Shown: positions 8,100-16,825, counted from the stretch's first letter. The stretch is DNA of 64,000 bases from Flavobacterium sp. YJ01 (GCF_029320955.1 NZ_CP119757.1:3224001-3288000), one strand, 5' to 3'. Numbers and translations are program-made. Notes: generated by a model not told the origin, from the letters alone.

Positions 8100-9242
8100 A
8101 TGAAATTCAATACAAAAGTAATTCACGGTGGACAGCATCATGATCCAAGTACAGGCGCCGTTATGCCGCCAGTGTATCAAACGTCAACTTTTATTCAGAC
8201 AAGTCCAGGAAAACCGTTGGCAGATTACGAATATAGTAGAGCTTCGAATCCAACTCGTACAGCTTTAGAAGAAGCTTTGGCTAGTATTGAAAACGGAACT
8301 CGTGGATTGGCATTTTCATCTGGTCTTGCGGCGACAGATTGCGTTTTAAGATCTTTTAAAGCGGGAGATGAAATTATTGCAATGGACGATTTATATGGCG
8401 GAACTTACAGAATGTTTTCTCGCGTTTATAAAGATTCTGGAATTAAATTCCATTTTGTTGATATGACGAATATCGAAAAATTGAAAAGTTTGATCAATGA
8501 AAACACGAAATTAATTTGGGTAGAAACGCCAACAAATCCGTTGATGAAATTGGCTGATATTGAAGAAATCGCGAAAATCACAAAAGAGAAAAATATTCTT
8601 TTGGCTGTGGACAATACTTTTGCGACGCCTTATTTGCAAAAACCTTTAGATTTAGGCGCAGATATCGTAATGCACTCTGCAACAAAATATTTAGGAGGGC
8701 ACTCTGATGTTATTGCTGGTGCATTAATTGTAAAAGACAAAGAACTTGGCGATCAATTGCACTTTCAGCAATTTGCAACAGGAGCAACTCTTGGACCAAT
8801 GGATAGTTTCTTGGTTTTAAGAGGAATCAAAACTTTGGCTTTAAGAGTTCAGAGACATTGTGAAAACGGAGAAAAAGTGGTTGAATATTTAAGCAAACAT
8901 CCAAAGATTAAGACAGTTTATTATCCAGGTTTAAAGAATCATCCATTTCATGAAATTGCCAAAAAGCAAATGAAAGCTTTTGGCGGAATGGTTTCTTTCG
9001 ATTTTAAATCAGGAAAAAAAGAAGATTCTATCGCTTTTTTAGAAAAGCTGAAAGTATTTACTTTGGCAGAATCTTTAGGTGGAGTAGAATCATTGGCAAA
9101 TCATCCAGCTTTGATGACACATGCATCAATTCCTGCAGATAAAAGAGCGGAAGTTGGAATTACTGATGATTTAGTTCGACTAAGTGTTGGTATTGAAGAT
9201 GCAGAAGATTTAATTGCCGATTTAGAACAGGCTTTAGCTTAA
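8100..9242 (+). CDS. metB: Cystathionine gamma-synthase / trans-sulfuration PLP enzyme
   Basis: A 380-residue Cys/Met-metabolism PLP enzyme. It makes cystathionine from an activated homoserine and cysteine, or runs a related gamma/beta elimination. Family signs: KVIHGGQ at the N-terminus, YEYSRASNPTR, the cofactor-stacking Tyr in DDLYGGTYR, VDNTFATPYLQKPLDLGAD, and the PLP lysine in HSATKYLGGHSDV (residue ~197). The C-terminus has SLGGVESLANHPALMTHAS, typical of this family. Cystathionine gamma-lyase or a methionine gamma-lyase cannot be excluded on sequence alone. It stands alone and ends inside a perfect inverted repeat shared with the convergent gene. Confidence 0.85.
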   Translation: MKFNTKVIHGGQHHDPSTGAVMPPVYQTSTFIQTSPGKPLADYEYSRASNPTRTALEEALASIENGTRGLAFSSGLAATDCVLRSFKAGDEIIAMDDLYGGTYRMFSRVYKDSGIKFHFVDMTNIEKLKSLINENTKLIWVETPTNPLMKLADIEEIAKITKEKNILLAVDNTFATPYLQKPLDLGADIVMHSATKYLGGHSDVIAGALIVKDKELGDQLHFQQFATGATLGPMDSFLVLRGIKTLALRVQRHCENGEKVVEYLSKHPKIKTVYYPGLKNHPFHEIAKKQMKAFGGMVSFDFKSGKKEDSIAFLEKLKVFTLAESLGGVESLANHPALMTHASIPADKRAEVGITDDLVRLSVGIEDAEDLIADLEQALA

Positions 9243-9330
9243 AATTAAAATTTACAATATAAAAAATCCCAAATTCCAAAATAAGTAAAATTGGAATTTG
9301 GGATTTTTTATATTGTAAATTTTAATTTTA
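9240..9330. terminator. Perfect 40-bp inverted repeat, stop codon to stop codon
   Basis: Arms 9240-9279 and 9291-9330 are perfect reverse complements around an 11-bp loop. The left arm starts with the TAA of metB and the right arm ends with the TAA of the minus-strand outer-membrane gene. The core AAATCCCAAATTCCAA / TTGGAATTTGGGATTT has A and T tracts on both sides, so it can terminate both transcripts. Confidence 0.85.
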
Positions 9331-10119
9331 GAACTCTAAGTAATAGATATAACCAAAGTTAAACCAAACTTGCCAGTCATTATATTTATTTTCTGTATAA
9401 AGATTTTTGTTTGGGTTTAAACCGTCAATCCAATCCGAATTATACATTTGAAAACGAGTTTCAAACATTAAATCGCTCATTTTTGTCAGTTTATATTGAA
9501 CACCGATAGCAGCGGTTGCAGACAAAACTACGCCAGTTTCTGTAGAAAAGCCATGTGCTCGTCCATCAGAAGGAGTTAAATATTTTCCTGGAGTAACATT
9601 CGGAAGCGTAATATCTCCTAAATGTGATCCAACTTTTGCGGAATAATAACTTACTTGAAAACCTACACTTCCGTACGGGCTAAAACTACCAATAGTATTT
9701 TCAAAATCGTGAATTTTAATAGGATGAAATAATAACTGTGAACCTATACCTACTATGGTAGAACTTCCATGCATATTTCTTAACTGTTGAGCGAATACCC
9801 CATCAGGTTTCCTTTCAACCCATTCTCCAAAATGTTTTAAGTTTGTTCTGCTAAAAGTTAAGTCAGATCTCACTTTAAAGTGTTCTGAAAAAAAAGTTTC
9901 TCTATTACTAGCAGAAGAAAAGTTGATGAAATGCATTACTCCGATACCAAAACCTGTGTTTCCTGCATTTGTATCAAAGTTATTTCTTTGGCCAAAATCT
10001 GACTGTAAAGTAACTGGTCCTGCGTAGATTCCGATCTCTTGAGCAAGGTTTGACTGGGAAGATGCCGCAGTTGATATACCAAAGATGGCAAATAGTGTGA
10101 TAAAGAGGTGCTTAGACAT
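9328..10119 (-). CDS. Outer-membrane beta-barrel-like protein
   Basis: A 263-residue protein with a signal peptide (MSKHLFITLFAIFGISTAASSQS). The rest is rich in alternating polar and aromatic strands and glycine, e.g. GIYAGPVTLQSDFGQRNNFD, YGSVGFQVSYYSAKVG, ATAAIGVQYKLTKMSDLMFE, and it ends with an aromatic strand WFNFGYIYYLEF, as outer-membrane barrels do. It resembles flavobacterial proteins annotated as the THC0290_0291 family, but I recall that only loosely. Function is unknown. It is monocistronic, with 322 bp upstream before the divergent gdhA. Confidence 0.7.
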   Translation of the reverse strand: MSKHLFITLFAIFGISTAASSQSNLAQEIGIYAGPVTLQSDFGQRNNFDTNAGNTGFGIGVMHFINFSSASNRETFFSEHFKVRSDLTFSRTNLKHFGEWVERKPDGVFAQQLRNMHGSSTIVGIGSQLLFHPIKIHDFENTIGSFSPYGSVGFQVSYYSAKVGSHLGDITLPNVTPGKYLTPSDGRAHGFSTETGVVLSATAAIGVQYKLTKMSDLMFETRFQMYNSDWIDGLNPNKNLYTENKYNDWQVWFNFGYIYYLEF

Positions 10120-10344
10120 TTTGTTGGGCTTACAAATCTTGGCAAATATATAAAAAACATATTCGATTCAAAATATTAAATCGTTCTATTAAAAAATAAG
10201 TAACAAAATACTTAATTTGCTAACATTTACGGAGTTATTTGCGTGTAAACCCCTACATGTAAAATGTAATTTTTTGGATTGTTTGAAAAATGTATAAATC
10301 GATTCAAAAAAGTGAAAAATATAACAACGAATAAGAATTTGATA

Positions 10345-10352
10345 TATCTTTG
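10345..10352 (+). promoter_or_regulatory. gdhA promoter -7 box
   Basis: TATCTTTG matches TAnnTTTG. The transcription start would be near 10358, leaving a leader of about 85 nt. No TTG is seen at the usual upstream distance, which suggests a weak or activated promoter. Confidence 0.6.
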
Positions 10353-10363
10353 CTTGTTGAAAC

Positions 10364-10375
10364 GAAAACGTTTTC
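10364..10375. promoter_or_regulatory. LacI-type operator palindrome in the gdhA leader
   Basis: GAAAACGTTTTC is a perfect 12-bp palindrome with the central CG that is typical of LacI/GalR-family operators. It lies 12 bp after the -7 box, over or just past the predicted start site, where a bound repressor would block initiation or early elongation. No LacI-family gene is in the window, so the regulator would act in trans. Confidence 0.55.
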
Positions 10376-10441
10376 TTAAACGTGATTTCTTAATTTTAAA
10401 ACAGAAAATAAATCAACTTATCTGAATAATTTATTTCAAAT

Positions 10442-11785
10442 ATGGAACAAAAAATAAATGAATTTATGGCTCTTATTGAGTCAAAAAATCCAAACGAGCC
10501 AGAATTTCTTCAAGCTGTTAGAGAATTTGCAGAAACAGTAATTCCGTTTATATCTGAGCGTAAAAAATATGATGGAAAGAATATTCTTTTAAGAATTGCT
10601 GAGCCAGAAAGATCTATAATCTTTAGAGTTCCGTGGGTAGATGATAAAGGAGAAATTATTGTAAACAGAGGTTTTAGAATCCAGATGAACTCTGCAATCG
10701 GACCTTACAAAGGAGGAATTAGATTTCACCATTCTGTAAACTTATCTGTTTTGAAATTTTTGGCATTTGAACAAGTTTTCAAAAACAGTTTGACAACACT
10801 TCCAATGGGTGGTGGAAAAGGAGGTTCTGATTTTGATCCAGAAGGAAAATCAGACGGAGAAATTATGCGTTTCTGCCAGTCATTCATGACAGAATTGTGT
10901 CGTCATATCGGTCCAGATCTTGACGTTCCTGCTGGAGACATCGGTGTTGGAGCAAGAGAAATTGGTTATTTATTTGGTCAATATAAAAGAATCAGAAATG
11001 AATTTACTGGAGTTTTAACTGGAAAAGGTTTGGCTTACGGTGGTTCATTAATTAGACCAGAAGCTACAGGATACGGAGTTGTGTATTTTACAGATCAAAT
11101 GCTTCGTACTATTGGTCATGAAATTAAAGGAAAAAGAGTTGCTATTTCTGGATTCGGAAATGTGGCTTGGGGTGTGGCTTTAAAAGTAAACGAATTAGGC
11201 GGAAAAGTAGTTACCATTTCTGGTCCTGATGGTTATATTTATGATGAAGATGGAATTTCTGGAGAGAAAATCGACCACATGTTAGAAATGAGAGCTACAG
11301 GTGATAATAGAGCAGAAAGATATTTAGAGAAATATCCAAATGCAATTTTCCACAAAGGAAAAAGTCCGTGGGAAGTAAAAGTTGATATTGCAATTCCATG
11401 TGCTACGCAAAATGAATTGAATGGAGAAGATGCGCAAAAACTTATTGATAATGGAGTTTTATGTGTAACTGAAGCTGCTAATATGCCTTCTACATTAGAC
11501 GCTATTAAACTTTTCTTAGACAATAAAGTATTGTTCGCTCCAGGAAAAGCTGCAAACGCTGGTGGTGTTGCCGCTTCTGGATTAGAAATGACACAAAACT
11601 CTATTCGTTTAAACTGGACTAGCGAAGAAGTAGATTTAAGATTGAAAGAAATCATGATCGGAATTCATAATCAATGTAAAAAATACGGTGCCGAAGAAGA
11701 CGGGTATGTAAACTACGTAAAAGGAGCAAACATTGCCGGATTTGTTAAGGTAGCAGATGCTATGCTTGCACAAGGTGTGGTATAA
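10442..11785 (+). CDS. gdhA: NADP-specific glutamate dehydrogenase
   Basis: A 447-residue hexameric-type glutamate dehydrogenase, which makes glutamate from 2-oxoglutarate and ammonium. Substrate-binding Lys residues are in GFRIQMNSAIGPYKGGIRFH and the catalytic Lys in LPMGGGKGGSDFDP (residue ~126). The dinucleotide fold has SGFGNVAWGVALK. The block GKSDGEIMRFCQSFMTEL and the length of ~450 residues fit the NADP-dependent biosynthetic class rather than the small NAD type. It is a single gene followed by a hairpin terminator; a LacI-type palindrome sits in its leader. Confidence 0.95.
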   Translation: MEQKINEFMALIESKNPNEPEFLQAVREFAETVIPFISERKKYDGKNILLRIAEPERSIIFRVPWVDDKGEIIVNRGFRIQMNSAIGPYKGGIRFHHSVNLSVLKFLAFEQVFKNSLTTLPMGGGKGGSDFDPEGKSDGEIMRFCQSFMTELCRHIGPDLDVPAGDIGVGAREIGYLFGQYKRIRNEFTGVLTGKGLAYGGSLIRPEATGYGVVYFTDQMLRTIGHEIKGKRVAISGFGNVAWGVALKVNELGGKVVTISGPDGYIYDEDGISGEKIDHMLEMRATGDNRAERYLEKYPNAIFHKGKSPWEVKVDIAIPCATQNELNGEDAQKLIDNGVLCVTEAANMPSTLDAIKLFLDNKVLFAPGKAANAGGVAASGLEMTQNSIRLNWTSEEVDLRLKEIMIGIHNQCKKYGAEEDGYVNYVKGANIAGFVKVADAMLAQGVV

Positions 11786-11810
11786 AGTTTATTGATTTTA
11801 AAAATAGAAT

Positions 11811-11852
11811 AGCCTCTATTTATCTTTATAAGATAATTTGGAGGCTTTTTTA
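11811..11852 (+). terminator. Terminator of gdhA
   Basis: AGCCTC at 11811-11816 pairs with GAGGCT at 11841-11846, and the inner TTATCTT pairs with AAGATAA. A T run follows. Confidence 0.85.
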
Positions 11853-11885
11853 TTGGTATCAAAAAGTAAATAATCCCGTTTGTAG

Positions 11886-11893
11886 TATATTTG
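11886..11893 (+). promoter_or_regulatory. Probable porZ promoter -7 box
   Basis: TATATTTG matches TAnnTTTG, 21 bp before the porZ start codon. No TTG is found at normal spacing. Confidence 0.4.
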
Positions 11894-11914
11894 TCTATTC
11901 GAATACTTTAAAGG

Positions 11915-14197
11915 ATGAAAAATACATTTTTCTACGTTTTATTTTTAATACTATTTCAATTTAGTCAAGCGCAGAATAAATTGTCATGGCAAGGATATTT
12001 TTCGTTTAACGAAATTAAAGATATTTCAGAATCATCGACTAGTGTTTTTGCCGCTTCAGAAAATGCTTTGTTTTCTAAAAATGTAGCGACAAACGTTCTT
12101 AAAACAACAACAACTGTTGATGGTTTATCAGGTCAGACTATTTCGGCGGTTTATTATAGTGAAGCTTTTAAGAAAACAATAATTGGTTACGAAAACGGAT
12201 TGATGATTTTGGTAAATGAAACGGATGGAAGTATTTTGAAGGTCGTTGATATTATCAATAAACAGCTTCCTGCAAATCTTAAAAAAATCAATCATTTAAT
12301 GGAATATAATGGTTTGGTTTATGTTTCGTGCGATTTTGGAATTGTGCAGTTTAATTTGAATACTTCAAAATTTGGTGATACGTATTTTATTGGAGACAAC
12401 GGTGCTGAAATTAGTGTAAAACAAACAGTGCTTTTTAACGGATTTATTTTTGCTGCAACTTCAAGCGGAATAAGAAGAGCGGATATTACAAATGGCAACT
12501 TAATAGATTATAACCAATGGATAGTTGTAAATTCTGGAAGTTGGTCTAGCGTAGAAACTTTAGATACAGAACTGATAGCAATAAATGATACTGGTTATAT
12601 TCACCGATTCAATGCTAATACATTTGTTGGTTTTTCTCAATTGCCGCAAGCTGCTGTAGATATGAGAGCTAAGAATCATAATTTGTTTGTTACAACTGCA
12701 AATACGGTTTATGTTTATAATAATCAGCTGGTTTTAAACAGACAAATTGCAAACACTCAGGTTTTAGATAATACGCTAAATTTTAGTTGTGCAACGGCTG
12801 TTGGTGATCAGTTTTTTATTGGAACAAAAGAAAAAGGATTATTTGTTTCGTCACTTAGCAATGCATCAACTTTTGAAAATATTACACCAGCTGGACCATC
12901 TCGAAATAATATTTTTTCTCTTGATGCAACACAAAATGCTTTATGGGCTGTTTATGGAGATTACGATGCATCTTACAATCCGTATGATTTAGATAGTTAT
13001 GGAATTAGTAAATTTAGTACTTCTGGTTGGTTGAATATTCCATATTCTGAAGTTTTTGATGCAAAATCAATTACGCGAATTACTGTTAATCCAAGTAATG
13101 AAAAACAAGTTTATGCTAGTTCTTTCTTTTCAGGATTATTAAAGATTGAAAACGATGTTCCGACTTTATTATATAATGAAAAAAATAGCGGATTAGAATC
13201 TATTACAACAGAAGGTCCAAATTACATTGACGTTCGTATTAATGCAACCGCTTTTGATAAAACAGGAAATCTCTGGGTTACTAATAGTCGTGTTAAAAAC
13301 GGTTTGAAAGTTCTAAAAACTAATGGACAATGGGGAAGTTATGCTATGACTTCGATTCTTGATAATGCAGAAGCAGGAAGTTTTTCGAGTATAGTTGTAG
13401 ACCGTAATAATGTAAAATGGATGGGAACTTATAGAGACGGCGTTGTAGGTTTTAATGAAGCGACTAATACTTTCAAAAAAATGACTTTCGGTACTGATGC
13501 AGGAAATCTTCCTGTTGCAGATGTTAGAAGTATCGCTTTAGATACGAAAAACCAGCTTTGGATCGGAACTATCAAAGGTTTAAGGGTTTTGTCTAATATT
13601 GGAAATTTTCAATCAGAAAACCAATTAAAGGCAAATCCGATTATTATAATGGAAGATAATTTGGCTCAGGAATTAATGTACGAGCAATTTATTACTTCTA
13701 TTGTCGTTGACGGCGCCAATAATAAATGGATCGGAACGGCAGATTCTGGTGTGTTTATGGTTTCTCCAAACGGTCAGGAAACCAAATATCATTTTACCAT
13801 AAATAATTCGCCGCTGCCAAGTAATGTGATTAACGATATTAAAATAAATAGCAAAACTGGCGAAGTATTTATCGCAACCAATAAAGGAATGATTTCGTTT
13901 AATGGAGTTGCAACAGCAGCAAACGATGATTTAAGTAATGCTTATGTGTATCCAAATCCTGTTCGTCCTAATTATTCTGGAACGGTAAAAGTTGCCGGAT
14001 TAATCGATAAAGCAAATGTAAAAATAACAGATATCGAAGGAAATTTAGTTTACGAAATAACTTCTTCTGGAGGAACTGTAGAATGGGATACAACCGCTTT
14101 TGGCAAATATAAAGTCGCTTCTGGCGTATACATGGTTTTTATTTCTGCTCAAGATGGAGGCGAAACCAAAGTCAAAAAAGTAATGATTATTCGATAG
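11915..14197 (+). CDS. porZ: PorZ, type IX secretion beta-propeller protein
   Basis: A 760-residue exported protein with signal peptide MKNTFFYVLFLILFQFSQAQ. It is built of two-component-regulator-type propeller blades (LSGQTISAVYY, NLWVTNSRVKNGL, VKWMGTYRDGV, QLWIGTIKGLRVLSN, NKWIGTADSGVFM) and ends in a sorting-domain-like beta sandwich (YVYPNPVRPNYSGTVKV ... GVYMVFISAQDGGETKVKKVMIIR). Domain order and length fit PorZ, the cell-surface type IX component that, with PorU, PorV and PorQ, attaches anionic LPS to cargo. The last 29 bp recur at 16717-16745 beyond a two-gene cassette, so its 3' end looks like an insertion point. Confidence 0.85.
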   Translation: MKNTFFYVLFLILFQFSQAQNKLSWQGYFSFNEIKDISESSTSVFAASENALFSKNVATNVLKTTTTVDGLSGQTISAVYYSEAFKKTIIGYENGLMILVNETDGSILKVVDIINKQLPANLKKINHLMEYNGLVYVSCDFGIVQFNLNTSKFGDTYFIGDNGAEISVKQTVLFNGFIFAATSSGIRRADITNGNLIDYNQWIVVNSGSWSSVETLDTELIAINDTGYIHRFNANTFVGFSQLPQAAVDMRAKNHNLFVTTANTVYVYNNQLVLNRQIANTQVLDNTLNFSCATAVGDQFFIGTKEKGLFVSSLSNASTFENITPAGPSRNNIFSLDATQNALWAVYGDYDASYNPYDLDSYGISKFSTSGWLNIPYSEVFDAKSITRITVNPSNEKQVYASSFFSGLLKIENDVPTLLYNEKNSGLESITTEGPNYIDVRINATAFDKTGNLWVTNSRVKNGLKVLKTNGQWGSYAMTSILDNAEAGSFSSIVVDRNNVKWMGTYRDGVVGFNEATNTFKKMTFGTDAGNLPVADVRSIALDTKNQLWIGTIKGLRVLSNIGNFQSENQLKANPIIIMEDNLAQELMYEQFITSIVVDGANNKWIGTADSGVFMVSPNGQETKYHFTINNSPLPSNVINDIKINSKTGEVFIATNKGMISFNGVATAANDDLSNAYVYPNPVRPNYSGTVKVAGLIDKANVKITDIEGNLVYEITSSGGTVEWDTTAFGKYKVASGVYMVFISAQDGGETKVKKVMIIR
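14169..14197 (+). repeat. Direct repeat, left copy (3' end of porZ)
   Basis: The last 29 bp of porZ, including its TAG stop, are identical to 16717-16745. The copies flank the MBOAT/SGNH gene pair, like left and right attachment sites or a duplication made on insertion. Confidence 0.85.
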
Positions 14198-14246
14198 GGA
14201 AAATATATAAATAACAATCCAAATTATAATATCATAAATATAACTA

Positions 14247-15683
14247 ATGCTCTTTAATTCCCTAAATTTTGCAGTTTTTTTACCACTAGTTTTTATTATT
14301 TATTGGTTTGTAGTAAATAAATCACTTAGAGCTCAAAACATATTACTGCTTTTATCAAGTTATTTTTTTTATGCCTGTTGGGATTGGAGGTTTTTGTTTC
14401 TATTAGTGTTTTCTACAGCTTTAGATTATTTTTCTGGAATTAAAATATTTGAATCTAGCAATCAAAATATGCGAAAGTTTTGGTTTTGGCTTAGTACATC
14501 TATAAATCTTGGTTTTCTAGGTGTTTTTAAGTATTATAATTTCTTTGTTAAATCTTTTGTAGAAGGTGTTGCTAATTTTGGTTTAAATGTAAATCCTTTA
14601 ACATTAGATGTGTTATTACCTGTAGGGATTTCATTTTATACTTTTCACGGCCTGTCTTATGTAATTGATATTTATAAAGGGAGGATATCGGCCGAAAAGA
14701 ATATCGTTGATTATTCTTTGTTTGTTAGTTTTTTTCCTTTGCTTGTCGCTGGACCAATAGAACGTGCTACACATTTATTGCCTCAAATTAAGAAAAAGAG
14801 AGTTTTTGATTATGAAAAAGCAGTAGACGGTTTAAGGCAAATTTTGTGGGGATTATTTAAAAAGATTGTAATAGCTGATCAATGTGCTCAATACGCTGAT
14901 ACAATTTTTAATAATTCTTCAGAACAATCAGGAAGCACACTTTTATTAGGAGCACTATTTTTTTCATTTCAAATCTATGGCGATTTTTCAGGATATTCAG
15001 ACATTGCAATAGGAACTGCACGTCTCTTAGGTATAGATTTGCTGAAAAATTTTGCTTTTCCTTACTTTTCAAGAGATATTGCAGAATTTTGGAGAAGATG
15101 GCATATTTCTCTTTCAACATGGTTTAGGGATTATTTATACATTCCATTAGGAGGGAGCAAAGGAAGTGTATGGATAAAAATTAGAAATACCTTTATTATT
15201 TTTTTGGTAAGTGGATTTTGGCATGGAGCAAATTGGACCTTTATTGTTTGGGGATTATTGAATGCACTCTACATAATGCCTTCTATTGTTTTGAATACAA
15301 ATCGAAAAAATTTAGATGTCGTAGCTCAAGGCAAATATTTGCCAAGTATTAAGGAAGTTTTTCAAATAGTTTCGACATTTAGTTTAACGGTTTTTGCATG
15401 GATATTTTTTAGGGCAAATAATTTAGAACATGCAATGGGTTATATTTCACAAATATTTTCTAGTTCACTGTTTTCAATGCCAACAATTACACCTGTAGTT
15501 TTGTTGGTTATAATTTTATTATTTATTTTAATTGAATGGCTTGGAAGAGAGGAAGAATTTGCTTTGGCGAAACTTAGTGTAAAATGGAAATCACCACTTA
15601 GATATCTATTTTATTATATTATTATAGTTGCAATTTTTGTATTTAGTGGAGAGAAACAGCAATTTATTTATTTTCAGTTTTAA
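14247..15683 (+). CDS. MBOAT-family O-acyltransferase (AlgI/PatA-like)
   Basis: A 478-residue protein with about ten hydrophobic helices. The family's catalytic His is in GFWHGANWTFIVWG (~residue 327), and the preceding conserved block is DIAEFWRRWHISLSTWFRDYLYIPLGG. This is the AlgI/DltB/PatA group, which moves acetyl groups from the cytoplasm across the inner membrane to a periplasmic acceptor enzyme. The next gene, 3 bp away, is an SGNH-like protein and probably that partner. The acceptor glycan is unknown. The pair is AT-richer and codes more loosely than porZ and lies between two copies of the porZ 3' end, so it looks acquired. Confidence 0.9.
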   Translation: MLFNSLNFAVFLPLVFIIYWFVVNKSLRAQNILLLLSSYFFYACWDWRFLFLLVFSTALDYFSGIKIFESSNQNMRKFWFWLSTSINLGFLGVFKYYNFFVKSFVEGVANFGLNVNPLTLDVLLPVGISFYTFHGLSYVIDIYKGRISAEKNIVDYSLFVSFFPLLVAGPIERATHLLPQIKKKRVFDYEKAVDGLRQILWGLFKKIVIADQCAQYADTIFNNSSEQSGSTLLLGALFFSFQIYGDFSGYSDIAIGTARLLGIDLLKNFAFPYFSRDIAEFWRRWHISLSTWFRDYLYIPLGGSKGSVWIKIRNTFIIFLVSGFWHGANWTFIVWGLLNALYIMPSIVLNTNRKNLDVVAQGKYLPSIKEVFQIVSTFSLTVFAWIFFRANNLEHAMGYISQIFSSSLFSMPTITPVVLLVIILLFILIEWLGREEEFALAKLSVKWKSPLRYLFYYIIIVAIFVFSGEKQQFIYFQF

Positions 15684-15686
15684 TTT

Positions 15687-16718
15687 ATGAAAAAATTTAT
15701 CTTTAAAGCATCCTTTTTCATAGCTCCATTCCTATTTCTTTATGCGATTACGGTTCTATTTTATAGTGATGCTGAATCGCCAGATTTAATTCGTTTAGGC
15801 TGTTTTCCGAATGTTTTTAAAGAATATAGAGGTGTATTTCATGATGAATTTAATCGTAAAATTTATTTTAATAAATATTCAGAAAGAAAAAATAGAAATG
15901 AAAAAATTCTCACTATTGGAGATTCATTTTCTGAGCAGGATAATTATGGGTATAAAAATTATCTTGCAGAGCAAAGTAGTATTTTACACATTGATAGATT
16001 TCTTTCTGGAAATCAAATTCAAACCTTATACGAATTGTCAAATGGAGATTTTTTCGAAAAACACAATATTGAATATGTGATACTGGAAAATGTAGAGAGA
16101 TATTTTATTGTAAATGCAAAAAAGATAGATACTTCAAAAGTAATGATGACATCTCAATTAGATGATTTAGTTCGTAATCATAAGCCTTCAGAAATAGATA
16201 ATGTAGATCCTTTTTTTTCAAAAAAAACGATCCAATTTCCTTTATCAATGCTTCGGTATTATGTAAGTCAAAACTATTTGTCTAATAAATATGCTTATAA
16301 TGTTGTTCTGAAAAAGGATAATTTGTTTAGTGTTAATGAAAATAATTTGTTGTTTTTGTTTAAAGATTTATCTAATCTTGAAGGAAACAATGATTTTTCA
16401 AGCGTTCAAAAACTAAATAATATTTTAAATGATTTGTCCAATAAGTTGAAAAGTAAAAAAGTAAAGCTTATTGTTTTACCAGCACCCGATAAATATGGTC
16501 TTTACTATGATTATATTGCTGATAAAACAAAGTTTCCTAGACCATTATTTTTTAATCATCTAAGTGTTCTTAAAAAAGATTACATTTATATAGATTCAAA
16601 GAAAATTTTATCTGCTCATTTAGAAGTTGAAAAAGATATTTATTTTTATGATGACAGCCATTGGTCTCCAGTTGCTTCTAAAATTATTTCTAATGAAATA
16701 AAAAAAGCAATAAATTAA
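15687..16718 (+). CDS. SGNH/AlgX-like periplasmic acyltransferase partner of the MBOAT protein
   Basis: A 343-residue protein with an N-terminal membrane anchor (FIFKASFFIAPFLFLYAITV). A block I nucleophile motif, TIGDSFSEQ, lies at ~77-85 and the Asp/His pair is in DDSHWSP at ~322-328. This is the arrangement of AlgX/AlgJ/PatB-like SGNH enzymes that take acetyl groups from an MBOAT protein and place them on a glycan. The middle of the protein is not recognised. It lies 3 bp after the MBOAT gene. Its stop codon TAA overlaps the first two bases of the right-hand copy of the porZ end repeat, so the cassette ends exactly at this gene. Confidence 0.7.
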   Translation: MKKFIFKASFFIAPFLFLYAITVLFYSDAESPDLIRLGCFPNVFKEYRGVFHDEFNRKIYFNKYSERKNRNEKILTIGDSFSEQDNYGYKNYLAEQSSILHIDRFLSGNQIQTLYELSNGDFFEKHNIEYVILENVERYFIVNAKKIDTSKVMMTSQLDDLVRNHKPSEIDNVDPFFSKKTIQFPLSMLRYYVSQNYLSNKYAYNVVLKKDNLFSVNENNLLFLFKDLSNLEGNNDFSSVQKLNNILNDLSNKLKSKKVKLIVLPAPDKYGLYYDYIADKTKFPRPLFFNHLSVLKKDYIYIDSKKILSAHLEVEKDIYFYDDSHWSPVASKIISNEIKKAIN

Positions 16719-16745
16719 GTCAAAAAAGTAATGATTATTCGATAG
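16717..16745 (+). repeat. Direct repeat, right copy (orphan porZ 3' end)
   Basis: Identical over 29 bp to 14169-14197. Here the sequence is not part of a gene, although it would encode VKKVMIIR and stop, the end of PorZ. It is followed by simple repeats and recO, presumably the original downstream flank of porZ. Confidence 0.85.
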
Positions 16746-16746
16746 T

Positions 16747-16819
16747 CTGAAAGTCGAAAGTCAAAAGTCAAAAGTCAAAAAAATCTAAGATCTAAGATCT
16801 AAAATCTTCAATCTAAAAT
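16747..16819. repeat. Short tandem repeats before recO
   Basis: Tandem AAGTCAAAAGTC words (four near copies) are followed by ATCTAAGATCTAAGATCTAAAATCT (7- to 8-bp units). No gene is present. Slippage-prone tracts like these are common between flavobacterial genes. Confidence 0.7.
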
Positions 16820-16825
16820 TATTCC

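Larger units (their letters stand above)
10120..10441. other. Divergent intergenic region upstream of gdhA
   Basis: A 322-bp AT-rich gap between the minus-strand outer-membrane gene and gdhA. Apart from the gdhA promoter and the palindrome just after it (listed separately) I see no gene, RNA or repeat. The word ACATGTAAAATGTAA at 10254-10268 is a weak dyad of no known meaning. Confidence 0.6.

Noticed and set aside
11239..11655. Minus-strand frame of 138 codons within gdhA
   Set aside because: Antisense shadow of a conserved enzyme. Its composition mirrors the gdhA codons and it has no promoter.
16747..16819. AAGTC / ATCTAAG tandem words as a small CRISPR or iteron array
   Set aside because: Units of 7-12 bp without spacers, few copies and no cas or replication gene; simple sequence slippage fits better.
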